51,434 nucleotides of DNA from positions 1 to 51,434 of the forward strand of contig JADGJT010000145.1 in NCBI GenBank assembly GCA_027604005.1, in the 5' to 3' direction. Below are positions 21,701 to 34,893 of this stretch, piece by piece (position 1 is the first letter of the stretch; the number at the start of each line of letters is the position of its first letter). Origin of the DNA: Dinochytrium kinnereticum. Its lineage: Eukaryota; Chytridiomycota; Chytridiomycetes; Chytridiales; Chytridiaceae. The position numbers and the translations under genes are program-made. The notes below the pieces were generated by a model, which saw nothing but the letters and a program-made list of their open reading frames with translations, had not been told where the DNA came from and searched no databases.

Positions 21701-24700
21701 TTTTTTACGGTGTGTTGCCCAATTAAGGGGCTGCTTACTTATTATATAAGAGATCCTAGTTACTGGTGGACCGGCGGTATGCAGCAATATCCAAGACTTC
21801 AATGGAAACTTTGCAAATCTATTGCTGAACCGCATAGAATCTCTTGATTCGGAATTGTACATTGATTGTAAGTAATATTTTTCAGGAGAGCGATACTAAT
21901 GTCCATAGCCGTTACATTCAGCGGCACAAGGCTTTTTGGGCCGAAACCGAGATTTCTATGCTATGCTGCGGACTGGCGGCTAGAAGTTGCGCCCATAATT
22001 GGACATGCTACAGTCGGCTTTCTTTCTGGACTTCAAAGAGCTATGGAATCTTTCATTTTTGGCATGTCCGATCGTGATAATGCACTTTTTTGGGAGCCAT
22101 TTCTTCCCGAAATTGATACATTCCACGTCGTTGTTCATATGATTGAGATTACTGTCTCAGATAGTACCTTATCAGACGTTACTTTCATGCTTTCTACGCC
22201 AAATGGATTATCGTTCCAGTATGACGCCTACGTTCGAGAGTTTTGGACTAGTCGATCTATCGTATTTGTGCCTAAACTTATTCTGTGTGGCTTTGTATCT
22301 CTCCCGTCAGATGAGATGTATAGCGATGCTTCTGACACCTCTGTTGAGGTTTTTAATTTGGAATGCAAAGTATCTCTTTCTTTCTTTGGAAATGATAAAA
22401 ATCGCGAGGAGATGCGGGTGAAGCAGCTCAAATTCATTATTGATCAGGACCGTGAGACTAATCGGTGTGCATTTCTCTATGAGGACCAAAGGGAGCTCTT
22501 GCAACTATTGGGAAGAGAGGATGATAGTCTAAAATGGGCAGATTGCCTCGCTGAGGCCGCTCCTATATTTGATCCGCCCTTTAGTCTTCTCTTCGCTGAT
22601 ATCGCTCTTCGGTCTGGGGTGGAGTCCAACATTTCAGAGAGGTTTGATGCTCTTCTTTAATATATTTTTTGAACTCGATTTTAATGTTCTGCGATAATGT
22701 TAAAGGTTTCAGAGGGTGGGGAAGAACACCGTCTTGGAACGCAGGCGAATGAGTGAGACAATTCGTCTATCTGAAGATCGGGTAGACCCGAAGCCAGCTC
22801 CGTCTTACTATAATCTGCTTCGAAAGTTCAAAACGGAGACGTATGAGATATCAGACTTCGTAACAGCGCTGGGAAGGAAGTTCACTTTTCCAAAGTACAG
22901 ATGCCTGGAAAGCATCACTTCTGAGAATTTCGGCGGCAAAAGTGTGACTTCGTCTCTTCTTGATTCATTCAGTCTTGAGACTAGCAACTTTAGCCTCTCT
23001 GGATCCACAATCTGCTTTGAAGCGATTGGGCCGATTTCAGTTCTTGCCACTCCCGATGCTCTCTACGTTTTGGACTCTCTTCTGCATCCAGTGCTTTCAA
23101 TGGTTTTTTATTTTCATTTAACGTCAGCTAATGAATTTTCAGAACGTTTCTGCTAATATTTTTGAGGAAGTTTTAGATAAACTATATTTGAGCTACTTTG
23201 CAAAGCTAGACAGCGACGCATCCGCTGTATGTTCTGACTTTAATGCTGCACTTCTTATCCCGCAAGTGGATGTTCGACTGATTCAGGACTCGAGCAACGC
23301 CCTTGAGGGAACTTTTGGAACAACTTCTGTGAATAAGCCTATGTCGACGGCTCTGGAGCTTAGGTTAGATGGCATTATCTTCAGATACTCGGCGTCTGAA
23401 GAACAGATTTCTTTGCCGTCAACGTCATCTTCTGTCTCACCGTCACAGTCATATCAGACGTCACTGTCACTCGACGTTAGCTCGTTGCTTTTTTCAGTCA
23501 AATGCCTTGCGGGCTATCATGATTTCGTCGTCGAAAAGCTTCCGCCGTCCCACCTTCATTTTTCGGAGTCGGTAGAGCTTTCGTCGGTACCGGTCGTTGG
23601 ACGCATTTATCTTCAAGGCTTGAACTTCGTCAGCAGCACCGCTGTATCAAAAAGCCAGGCAGATAACAAGGCCTTCATTAGCTTCGATGTTGATTTGTGT
23701 GATGTAATGGTGACGAATCAGACGGTCGAGGTGATGATATTCAGTATTTTCTCTTGGATGTCGAAGATTATCAGCCTTCAAGAATCGATCCAGTGTAAAT
23801 CTGAGCATCAGGATTTAATGAAGAAAAAAACCGTATTTTACGTACTAGACTTCACCCGAAAGAACATACTCTCTACGGATCTGCCCTTTCTTTCATCACC
23901 TTCCTCAATTTGGGGATTGGGTTACAAGAGAGAGTATCAAAATGACGCGAGCTGGAAGCTCTTGTCTTATCTCCGTCACTACATTCGTATGATCGATAAG
24001 ACGTCGGTTGGGGCTAAGGCGACAGATATTGTTGACATGCACCCATCTTTCGAAGATGCTTCACAGGCAGTTGAGCGATGGAGAGCAAGGGAGCATAGAG
24101 AGCTTGCAAATGCGAAACTTCTTTCGGACTTATTTCGGGTCCCTCACCGGCCTAGCGATACGATAAAGACGCCTGGTCAATATTTGCTACCTGCGACTAT
24201 GAAGTTAATGGTTGCCCTTAAGCATCTGAAGTTCATCATTTATGATAGCGAAAGTAACAGAAACTTCATCGAAATTGAAGAATCCATATTTGAAATTGGT
24301 TCGCATCCAAGGGAACAAACCCCGACGAACGTTGTTGTTAGGCAGGCATCCCGTACTAGGTCGAAGTCAAAATCTGAGCCAAAAGCGACTCGGCAGTCCT
24401 TGGACTTCGGACGGGCAACCCCTTCAGGCTCAATTGAACACTATACAGATATTACGGCAAGAGTGTCTATCTCGAATATTGTGGTGGCGACCGACCCTAA
24501 CTTTCTTCGATTCTCAAGGGAAATTATTTTGCTTTCGAAAAAGATTCCCGCGGCTTTAGTTACTCCCGGGAGCCCGGCGAGCTTGGAAGCAAAGCCGTCC
24601 TCAATAAGTGTCGCCTTAAACGCTTCCATTTCGATCAATAATGTTTCAATCTCTGCCGCAGCACACAATCTTTATATGACATCCCTTATAAGAAACGGGT

Positions 24701-27700
24701 TTTGCTCTATTATCTACTTTTCGGAGGATCTCCGGGAGACTCCTAAAGTATGGTCCGGCATCAACAGCTATTTACAGGCAAAGAATAAGCAACTGACTTT
24801 GTCGACTATCCTTAGCGTTGACTCTGTCTCGACAAACGTAATTGATATCCGCAGACCTCAGGACACAGGGGGCCTACTAGGATTGACCTTAGAATCCATA
24901 ATGGGATCATTTTCAGCTGCCCGCGATCCCGTTACCAAGGGAATCTTACCAGGCTGGAATATGGGCGTGTTTGGATGCATTGGCAGCCTTGGAGTTAAGC
25001 TTCCAACAAGTCTTATCAAACTTCACGCTTTTTTTGAGAAGTGGGGAGATGTGGATTCCTCAATTAGCATGCTTAACCTTTTGTTCAAGGAGCTCGGGTA
25101 CGATGACGCTGCTACCTCTTCGAAGCCGTCGAGGGCCAGCCCGTTTTCGCGAATGAACTTCCACTTTCTTCTTAATCGATTTTCGATTGAGTCTGATCTT
25201 TTATCAGCCTTTAAAGCTGTATACTCTATTGATAAGGCTGTGGTCGTCGTTGACCGGAACGAAAGTTCCAGAAAAAGGATGGCATATGGAAGCCCTCCAA
25301 GGAATGAGATTCGAACCATCTTTATGGGATCTATCGGGTCACACTCGGTTAACTTCTCGCCTGGCAAGTTAAGGGAGAGCTCATCTCCGGATTCATTTCT
25401 GGCCACTTCCACTTTCAACCTACCGAATCTGTCATGCAAGGGGAGGCTTCTTCAGTGTCCGGACACTTTAGAAAGATCGGAAGACCAGTCTAAGCCAAGA
25501 GCCGATTTGGAGCAACTGAAGGCCAGCTTTAGGATGGGATCTGGAGAGATCTCCCTAAACGCTAACGTGCTGGATCAGTTGAGGACTGCTCAATCACTTC
25601 TTGGAGGGGAGCTGAATGACATCATAGAGATAGCTGTTTTCTACTCTCGTCAGAGGCAATACAGCCGTAAGTCGACTACCCAGCAGTCGGACGCTGTTAC
25701 TCCTGTGGAGGCTGCAACAAGACACCTCTTTTACAATGTGAGAATTACCATGGAGGGACTTCGAATCTCGTTGGAGAGCCCGTTAAGCTATCTCGAATTC
25801 CAGTCAAAGTTTTTGCAAGGCTTTGTCATGAATTATCCGAAGGAGCTTGAATCTCGACATGATTTCCTGATTGAGAAGGCGCCGAGCTCTACCACTTTAT
25901 TGTGGAAGTTCCTTGTGAAAGGGCTCTCGCTATCGCTGCTCCAGAGCTTCCGTGTCTCTAATCGCAATGGCGCAAGTTTGGAGACCAATCGGCAAATTCC
26001 CCTTGCTTTTGTGATTATGGATTTCTTTGTTCAAAACTATCGAAATGATGGGGTTACGATGGAAGACAGTGACGCTGGCGACCTAAACACGCTCTTTTTG
26101 CTATTTCAAAAGATTAATGCGGTCATGCACCCTAGCGCGATGGGAAAACTTGTTGATTCATTCCTTTATTATAAGAAAGAGCTGGATAGGAGCAGCTTTA
26201 GGACAGCTGAGCTTAATCAGATTCGGAACCAGATTCGTGACAACACCCAGCGGTTGTTGACTACAGTTGATATAGTTGTGCCAACGCCGAAACCTTCAAA
26301 ATCTTACTTTGATAAGCTTAAGGTTGCGATTGAGATTCATAACTTTGGAACCGCTATCCCGCTTTCCGATAATGATGAGAGTATTATCGGGTCGCTCAGT
26401 AGTTTGCACTCGAACCCTGCTCTTAAGGTTGTAGAACCGATCGGGGCGCCGGCGTTCATGTTCTCAGTGCGGCATATCGTTTTCTCTTCGAGTCGGTTTG
26501 AAAAGAGTTCGGCTCATCTCAGGGATCTATGCATTCAGTTTGTGTCATCGTTCGATCAAACTCAAGAGTCAGGCTTCTTGCCGGCCGCCTACCCTGTTCA
26601 GAATCGGTTGCTATTGGAGAACATACATGCGGAGGTTAATCAGTCAAGCTTTGATAGGGAGTCTACTGTGACCATTAAAGCCAGCATTCGAGGGTTTGAT
26701 CTGGACATGGAATCGACTATTGCGGATTACATCAATTCACTGAGTGAGATTATTCATAAGGGACGGGAGAGGGTTATATCTGCTTTGCCGAGCACTTACA
26801 CTGCACCCGCTGCTTCCCCCTTTTCTGCCCATGATATTTCATCGGAGGAGACAGCCGTTGCGCTCAAGTTTGATGGAACCTTTGAGTTTCATGCTGGAAA
26901 GTGCAAGTTGAACGGGCCAAGAACGAGATCTCCGTCTCCCAGTGTGACACCTCTTGCTGGTCAGCGACAAGGTGTATCATCAAGCCCAAGGCAGATTCGA
27001 ATCACAAAGCTTCATAGCCGTCAACAGTCTGGCGCGTCATCTGTTGAAGTCGACGTTCCGCCTGAGGAATATAGGGATCAGATTCTTTACCTCCCTGGGA
27101 TCACGCTTTGGGTTGACGGGAAGACGATGATTGGCGAAACTCAGAATGAGGTTCCAGGGGAATGTGAAAGGAATATTTGTCTTGAAGTACTCGTTCACCC
27201 AAGTGATAACACCATTCATCCATCGATTTTGGTCTTTTTCTCGGAGCTCATGTCGAAGCTTAAGGTTCGGCCTTTGTCTGGCCCTGCGTTGTCGACACCC
27301 GCAGATTACTCGGCAGGAGGGATTAGGGCGGCACTTCCAAAGAGTCATAGTCTGACGGTTTTTGTCAGGCTATCTGAGACCAAGATTTGTTTGAGTTGTC
27401 AACCTATCTCCAAAGTGGCCTTGACTTTTGCGATGGACGAAGCCGATATCCTGCTTTCTTATGTTCCGCCGTCAGAGACAACAGAGAACCCCCACCGCCA
27501 GATTTGGAGCATCGCGGTTGGGATTCGTCGAACGGCTGGGTACCTTCGCCACGCATTCTCTCCTGAGGATTGTTTCCGTGGTGAAATACCTAGCTTGGGA
27601 GCTTCAGTCGTACTCGTGGGTGAGCCGGAGAGAAGGAGATACGCCGTTGAGATTGATCTGCCGTCTTTGGAGGGATCTTTGAACGTTCGATACCTTCAAG

Positions 27701-30324
27701 ACTTTTTCTTGTTTAGGAGGCTTTGGCTTAATCTGTCTTATACGAGCGGCCCGGCTACCGGGCAATCGTCGTCCGCTCTTCCAATGGCGTCGGACCCGAC
27801 CCCTTACGTTGCAATGCTGCGACTTCCTACAACCGTTCTTAACCCGACAGGCATTAATACGGCTGCTGGGAGTTTCCTGGACACTGTTCACTGCGTGTTT
27901 AGATTAGGAAAGGTGGACGTGTCGACTGATCTCGGACAGGCGGTTGGGAAAGCTGTGGTTCAAGTGCAGGCGTTGCATCTCGTTGCGGATGCGTCGTGGG
28001 ATCAGGATGACTTTTTTAAGAAGGTTGCAAAAGCAAAGGTCGAATCTATTTCGATTAAGAGTGAGGGAAGGTTAAGTGGTGTATCTTGCGTTAAGGGAAT
28101 TCAGGCTGTTGCGACCATTTTACGTCCGCCAGCTCCTGTTGAAGGGACGGAGGGGATTAGAAAGGTTGGAAAAGCGACGCTGATGAGGGCTAGCATTGAG
28201 CGAATTGAGTCCCAGATTCAGTATCAGTATGAACGGATATTGATACTCGAGATATTCCCGGCTCGATTTGAGATTCAGGATGACTGGTTCTCACCACTGG
28301 GAACGAGTTTGGGGATTCACATATCATTCAACGTGTCGGTCGAGCATGTAAAGGCTATATTGTCAAGACGGACCCTACCGATCTTAATTCAGACCAAACA
28401 GAAGCTTTTGGCGCTCATTGAGGAGAAGCAGAAGGCTGATATGGTTGTTGCTTCGCCTTCTGCCTCTCCGGCGATGGAGTATGACGGATTTGATTTTGGG
28501 CTACCTAGCGCCGGCGCTACGTCGTCCTTGAGATCACCCCTGACCGGCGCGCCAAGAATGTCTACGGCGTCTACAGCCTTCCCTACACAGACATTTGTCG
28601 ATGCTCAGTCTATAACACCAAGCACGAGCTTTCAAAATTCATCGATACAGCCTAAACGCGAATCGGACGCCTTGTCATCTTTTGGGTCCCTTCACACCGC
28701 GCTGCCTGGGAGCACGTCATTCTTGGGGGCCATTCCTGGTGCGGATTCTGGGTCCATTGTCTCGGACAGATTGCCGTCCGTTTACTCAACTCTGCAGAGG
28801 ATTTCGGGACGGTTGAGGTTGAGGGTTGGGAATGTGTTTGTCACGTTCACGCGGTACAATTTCCGTGACCCTGATTGCGCACAGTTGGTGTCAAAGCAGG
28901 TGGTCATAACTTTGGACAGGGAGAACCTTCCGGCATTGATGGCCGTTCAGCAGGAGCAAGGAGGTATCTGGGTTCAGACCCCTCTTGCCTTGGGAAAAGA
29001 TGGAGGATTCCCTACTTCAGTAACGCCATGGACGGCATTGGAAGGGGACGATGTCGACAGTAATCAAATGGTTGTTGCGGCTGAGATGACTGTTGGGGAG
29101 TTTGGCGGGTTCTCGGTGAAGAAGGGTTCGGCCAAGACCATCTCACAGGCTGAGGAGAGGATGTGGTCAGGAACGGATTGGTTCACATTTATGAATGCTG
29201 CGGCTTCTAAGAATGTCGTAGGGTTTCCGTCTACTGTTGTTGTGATGAGGACTGAGATTGGGTATGGTCCTAATGGAGGCCGGGGTCAGGGATCAGCGGT
29301 GCCGTTGGCTAGAGGGGTTGTAGGGATGGCAGGGGATGCAGGGCTGATGGCAAGAGATTCTTCCCCCCCACACGGTACCTCGACCTCTTCTCCTGCAGCA
29401 ACGGCATCGGTACCTTTTCTTACGGTCTCACCTGCTCGATCAGACTCACCACCTGCGTCGGCTACGCTTGCGGACGCTCCGCTGTTCAGAACCAGCACGG
29501 ATGACCTTCTTGCCGTTCCATCTCTGGCTGCCTCAACGGTATCACACTCGATGCCACCCCCTAGGACTGTGCAGGTGGATTTCTCGTTCAAATCAGAGTT
29601 TGCGGGTCAGATTGACATTGCACTCAACCTCGGGCTTTATCGGTACCTTCAGGAGTTACATGTGCTTTATGTTAAGGCTATTTTGGGGGCTTCTATGGGC
29701 GGAGGAGGGGGTGTAGGTGGGGAGGGCGGGGATGGAGATGATGAAGCCGCGACGACGCTCGGGTTAGAAGGGGGTGGTGGAGGACACAGTAATGAGGCGG
29801 TTACACAGACGACATCAGCGGGGATGACGTCCGGAGGTGAATCGGTCAGCTCTCTGAGTGGCACACAGGCAGGAGGGACGAATGTAGCCTCATCAACAAC
29901 GACAACACCAGGAAAGGCGTCCTCGACCCTCACGTTCCACCGGAAAGGAGAAGTGAAGTTTGACCCCCAGCTCAAGGTAACGGGAGACGCGACGCCGTGG
30001 GAGCTCGTTCAATGGCTCGGGGTGAACAAGGAACGGGTTCCTGAACTCGTGTTTGCCAATGTCACTCAACCCCTTGCTTGTTTGCTGTCGGACGCCCAAA
30101 GACTGGTGTTGAGGACCCGGGTTGGTGATGTTTCGGGTCTGATTTTGATGGTACCCAGAGAGGCTGCTGGAGCTATGGGTAAGTTTGTTGGGGGTGGGTT
30201 TAGTGGTGGTGGGCTTGAGGGGACACCTGGCACTGGTGCGCATGGAACGGGCGGTTCAGGACCTGCAGGGAGTGGTGGTGGTTCCGGAAATAAAGCCGGG
30301 ACAGTGCCATCTTCGCGGACATGA
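18734..30324 (+). CDS. CSF1: Bridge-like lipid transfer protein CSF1/BLTP1
   Basis: Csf1 (yeast), Tweek (fly) and BLTP1/KIAA1109 (human) are giant rod proteins anchored in the ER that carry lipids along a hydrophobic groove at membrane contacts. A 22-nt exon 1 leads to an N-terminal membrane helix (TFVTAAVSLFYFFYL). The family N-terminal signature follows (SIAFAPLTGKIMFKNLRY), then LPPKWGLEMRVKNGSMNYGP and later LRDHLTLLQDLIADFTSGPP. The C-terminal signature near residue 3500 is FDPQLKVTGDATPWELVQWL. Fifteen introns lie in the first 4.4 kb; the last exon (23143-30324) is 7,182 nt without an intron. The spliced product is about 3,590 residues, within the range for fungal Csf1. A Gly/Thr-rich disordered insert lies at 29690-29930, before the C-terminal signature. 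The family call is firm; a few 5' exon borders are approximate. Confidence 0.93.
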
Positions 30325-30906
30325 GGAATGGAAGAGAGTGCGCGTCTATTCCATGAAAGAGGTGAGATAGTCGCCCCCCATTCTTTGTGCATCGTTCTAA
30401 CAATGTGTTCTCGCATTAGATCTAATTGATGTGATGAGACGCGTCGCTTCTGTGGTGAATGTAGGGGTGATGTAATGGGGGGTTAATTGGAGAGGCGATG
30501 ACATGCGGACGAAGAAGGGTGGAGGATGGGGGGTGTGAGAGGGGAGAAAGTGAGGGAGAAAGTGGGGAGGTCCCCATTTGCAGGTAGAAATGATTTCTTA
30601 AGAAATATCTGTACAGCTATGCACCATGACTTTGTAGAAACATTGCTTCAGTGCAAAATCCTGCAGCCAATGGGCGGTGAGCATGCCCCCACGAGGAGCA
30701 GAAACTCCGACTGAGAGGAGTCCGCTTGCCTTGCGGATAGAAGTATATACTACCTCACAAGTTCATTCCACCATCTCTCTGCTGCTCGCCTTCGCCTTCA
30801 CCGTGACCTTTGACCTTCACCTTGCAGCAGAGGCCGTCCTCGCCTGCCTGAACCCCTCCGCTCGCCGCCTCCTTCTGCCTTCCCCTTTCCGCCTACACTA
30901 TCAGCC
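30325..30906. other. Intergenic region between CSF1 and the cyclin
   Basis: 582 bp on the downstream side of CSF1 and upstream side of the cyclin. Purine-rich (G/A) at 30440-30580, then pyrimidine-rich just before the cyclin ATG (30770-30900), as often seen in fungal leaders. No gene or RNA was recognised. Confidence 0.45.
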
Positions 30907-32356
30907 ATGATTGCTCCGACCTGCGTTGCCGCCGCCGCAGCTGCCTCGTCTATGCGCCTCCATATGAGGGGGAGTTGCACCACCACCACCACCACCACCA
31001 CCACTGGACCGACCGCCTCAGTCGCTCTCACCGCATCAGCCGCAGCCAAGTCTATCCACACATCCTGCTCCTCTTCTTATGCCGCCGCCACCGCTGCTGA
31101 GGCGAGTGATGATGGCTCTACCTCTCCGACCATGCAAACGGTGCCAGGTGAGTGAGCGAGACTCCTCACACTTCATTATTCCATTCCTTTCAACAAACTC
31201 ATCAACCCTTCTTATAACTGTTAAAATCGACAGAGTTTTTCCACCACGCCGACTCCGCCCTCCTCATTCACCTAATCGCTGACATGCTCAACCGTCTCAC
31301 CCGTCACAACGATCTCATCCCTCTAACGCAGTCTGGACTCACGAGATTTCATTCTCGAGCCGCTCCAAATATATCTGTTGATGATTATCTTGCTCGGATT
31401 GTAAAGTATGCGGCGGTGGAGAAGGTTTGCCTGGTGGTGCTGCTTATTTATGTCGATAGGTAAGTGCTGTTCGCTTTTATTCTATTGCTTTGGAGGGTGG
31501 ATTTGGAGTGGAAGAATCATTATTTTATGTTCTGTGAGAAGGAAAGATCCTTGCCGTTTTCTTGTTGGAAGAACGATCAATGGCACCACCCACATGGTAC
31601 TGACACGCTATTAAGAATATGCGAAAGGAACCCAACATTCACGATCTCCAGCCTCACCGTCCACAGATTCATCATCACAGCTATCACTATTGCCTGCAAG
31701 GTTTGAAAAAATATGCATCTTTCCCTACCCAACCTCTTCCCCGTTAATAATGAAAACCAAAAAACTCATACATACTTCTTTCCCTTGAAAAAAAACAACA
31801 TCAGTCCCTTTGCGACTCCTTTCTACAAAACTCCACCTACGCAAAAGTAGGTGGCATTTCTGGCCGCGAGCTTAACCTTCTTGAACTCGAATTTCTCTTC
31901 CTCATTGACTGGGACCTCGTCGCAACCGCCGAAAGATGTCAAGAGTACTACCGAAACCTTGTCGCCCAGCATCAAGGGTTTCTAATACGATCTCAACCGC
32001 GCCGAGGCTCAGCCTTCTCAGTCGGAGGAGACGCTATTGGCGCTTCATCACCGTCGCCAAAAAAGCGACCCTGTGAAGAGGGTGGCGGGGGAGGCGACGA
32101 TTCACCGTTTCAGCCTCCCCCGCCAAGACGGGGCTCGGGAAGTGGACGAAGAATGTCGGAGTCTACATCGCATCCTACGCCTCCACCTTCGGGGAACGTG
32201 CGGGTTGCCGATGACGGGCCTGGTTCTTGCGTTCGAGATTCTTCGTGCGTGGTAGATAGGATGGAGGGTGTGTGTTGGAATGGGGAGGAGGGGTTTGATG
32301 GACGAAAGTTGGCACGTTGTGGTGGGGGAAGAATGGATTTTGAGGTACAGGCGTGA
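30907..32356 (+). CDS. PHO80/PREG-type cyclin
   Basis: Pcl/PHO80-type cyclins activate CDKs of the Pho85/CDK5 class and act in phosphate sensing, polarity and glycogen control. Four exons join in frame. The N-terminus (about 80 residues) is low complexity with a nine-Thr run. The cyclin box is highly typical: FHSRAAPNISVDDYLARIVKYA, EKVCLVVLLIYVDR, then RNPTFTISSLTVHRFIITAITIACK, and SLCDSFLQNSTYAKVGGIS followed by ELNLLELEFLFLIDWDL. The C-terminal tail of about 130 residues is disordered, Pro/Gly/Ser-rich, with a basic KKRP patch. The start is the ATG after a pyrimidine-rich leader. Which CDK and pathway it serves cannot be read from the sequence. Confidence 0.92.
30979..31005 (+). repeat. 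(ACC)9 microsatellite coding for polythreonine
   Basis: A perfect or near-perfect triplet run inside cyclin exon 1, encoding nine Thr residues ahead of the cyclin box. Confidence 0.8.
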
Positions 32357-33205
32357 CATTTGGACTGGGAAGAGGATGCCTCGAATTTTGCCCCGTGTTC
32401 TGGATCTTCTCCTTCATCTGCACTTTCCTGTCTCCTGTATTTCCTTTATTGAACTCGACGTTTATAGACCTTAAGGAAGGAAGAATGTAGACGAAGGCTC
32501 GCAGAAATCTCTGGTCCACGGATTGCCATCTTTTTCAACCTACCATGTATTCCATTATCTTCCGTTTGTAAATGAGTCCCTGTCCTCTCCGCTTTCTTTC
32601 CTTTACTTAAACTCTGGAAAATCATGTTTGTTTATACATATATTATCTTTGCTCTTTATTTACTTGTTTCGCTTAATCATGTCCTTACCTACCTACCTGT
32701 GTTTTTTCCTGGCTGTTATTTCCTTTTATTTTGCAATGCCCCTTCACCCCTTTTTTTTCCTTCTAATGTTTGGCTGCTAATTACGTTGAACATGCGTGTT
32801 TGCTATGATATGGTGTTTGATGGTGGTTAGCCTCCATTATAGCTTTTCGCTTGTATTCAGAAGCCAATATTGGTTGCTGTCCCAGTTCACCGTATCAGGG
32901 CATGCGTGAACTGTTATTCCGTCCTGGTCGATGAGATATTTATAATCATTCATTGACTTGGTATTGATTCCAAGAAAAAACCAATATGCAGCCGTTCACC
33001 GTGGCGATTACTTTGATTGCCAACGCGGCTTCTGCCCTCCGAGGTGCCGACAGTCCATACCTTTTCTCCCCCTTCATTCCTCTTATTTCTCTGTCGAATA
33101 ACACAGACGCGGATATCCCAACCAGCGCCAGCCTCCAAGTCGTCGTTTCCTCCATGCTGAACGTTGGAAGGTCGTGCAACAAAAAGCGAAAATCAACTTG
33201 AAAGT
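32357..33205. other. Intergenic region between the cyclin and NAA50
   Basis: 849 bp, T-rich at 32540-32780. A 71-codon ATG-initiated frame (32986-33201) begins with a signal-like stretch (MQPFTVAITLIANAASA) and stops only four bases before the NAA50 start. It may be an upstream ORF in the NAA50 leader, or chance. No other feature is supported. Confidence 0.4.
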
Positions 33206-34135
33206 ATGACCCTCAACGACCCCATCGACACCACTCGGACATCAGCGTCGTCAAAGTACTTTCGCAAGGACATTGGCGACCTCACCCCGAACAATTTGGG
33301 ACAGCTTCGTGTGCTGCAGAAGGCTTTGTTCCCGTCAAGCGTTTACCTGGACAAGTTTTTTGCTGATGCTTTGGAGTCGGGCGAGATATCAAAGTTTGGT
33401 GCGTGTTGAGGGGTCTTTTTCTTTTCGGGTGTTTTTTGTTTGCTTTCTGGTTTCTTCTGGCTTGGTGTGGTTGTTAATGTCTTGCCTCCCTTGGGACGCG
33501 AGAAAGTTGGCGCTGGTTTTGGGATGGAAGACTAATACAGCGATTCGTCCTTGTTCTTTTTTTTTCTTGTTACCACTTTTATATCAGCCATCTTTAACGA
33601 CATGCCTGTGGGAGCCGTGATTTGCCGCAGAGAAACAGAGGATGGAGGCGCCCCGGCGAGTGGTGGAGGCGGGAAAGCTAGCAAGAAGGAGGCGGCAAAG
33701 AAGGCAAAGATTTGTATTGTGAGTTTGGGAACCTTGAAGCCTTACAGGAAGCTCGGGTTGGGTAAGTTTCCGCCTGTGATTTCATGTTTATCTGCCTTTT
33801 TATCGAAGGAGAAGGAAAAGGATGACCTTGAGGGAGGGGCGCATGCGCTTTGTTTGGCTAGTTTGTTTCCGTTTTTAATCTAACCTTTTCAACCCCCAAC
33901 CCGATCCCGCAAAGCTTCTTCACTGCTGGACCACGTCATCACCACCGCTAAATCAGACAAACGCATTACATCCATTTACCTTCATGTTCGGGCTGATGAT
34001 AAGGAGGGCCAGAGGTTCTATGAGAAGAGAGGATTTGCAGTCAAGGAGACTGTCAAGGCGTTCTTTGCGGAAGAGGAGAAGAAGGAAAGCCGGGACGCAG
34101 TGCTTTTGGCGATGGAGCTAGAGGGAGAGGCTTAA
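33206..34135 (+). CDS. NAA50: N-alpha-acetyltransferase NAA50 (NatE catalytic subunit)
   Basis: GNAT-fold enzyme that acetylates the N-terminus of proteins starting with Met and associates with NatA on the ribosome. Three exons (first 33206-33398). The family blocks appear in order: GDLTPNNLGQLRVLQKALFP, DKFFADALESGE, the intron, then AIFNDMPVGAVICRRE, ICIVSLGTLKPYRKLGLASSLLDHV (the acetyl-CoA motif R-x-x-G-x-A), SIYLHVRADDKEGQRFYEKRGF and VKETVKAFF. Between the fourth and fifth blocks there is a low-complexity insert (GGAPASGGGGKASKKEAAKK) not usual in NAA50. The N-terminus is about 15 residues longer than in animals. The ATG at 33206 is the only one that keeps the family length. Confidence 0.93.
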
Positions 34136-34893
34136 CATTACAAGTGTTTGTGGTTTTATGCAGAGTTTTGGGTTTTGCTGGGTGGCTTTTGTCCTCGTAA
34201 AGGGCGTGCTGGAACACGTTAATTCTTAGTTCTTTGGTATATTTGCTGTTTTTACATCTGGATCATGATGAAGGCGTTGGGTATCCATTGAGTGGTTTTT
34301 TTGGGGGGAGTTGTTGGGTTTGGGGTAAGGGGGGGCGGGTTTTCTCGATCCAAGGACCGGCGCGTCCTATTAAACGAATCTCCTGAAGGGGGTTTCTTTG
34401 ACGCCATTGGGCACCTCTTTGCTTACTGTCTTTCTGTTGCTCTTTTTCTTCACTATCCTTTTTTATCTCTTTCGGTTTATTGCCGTGTATCTCCTCTCCT
34501 TTCCACCTGTTGCTGGTATTTTCCTAAGTTCTGGGAGGAAGCCTCTTTGGGTGTCGGGAAGGCGATCCTTCTGTTGAATGCCTTGTTGTGAAGCCTGTTT
34601 GATGTAGTGCAACCTCCGAACCTTTCCCTGTCCCCACCCGAGCAACACTGTAAGATATTCGCTCCCACAATGCTGATCGTGCTCTCTATCCATCACGGAA
34701 AACCGCCACCTGCGTGCCAGAAAAAAGAAGTCCAGGGTAAGCGGTTTCCTCCTCACCGAGAAGGTCACCCATTGCAGTTGTGCAACTTGCATCGTCCAGG
34801 ATTAGATTCCGAAAAGACTTGCCTCAAACCATTCAAACCTTCATCGGTATCCCGCGTCAGCCTTTCTCGCCGTCTGAAACTACTTGATCCGTG
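34136..34893. other. Intergenic region between NAA50 and the SYLF gene
   Basis: 758 bp, T-rich at 34420-34580. A plausible leader intron (donor gtaagcgg at 34737, acceptor ttgcag near 34780) sits upstream of the SYLF start; stops in all frames just before the ATG argue against more coding exons. A short ATG frame at 34671 could be an upstream ORF. Confidence 0.4.
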
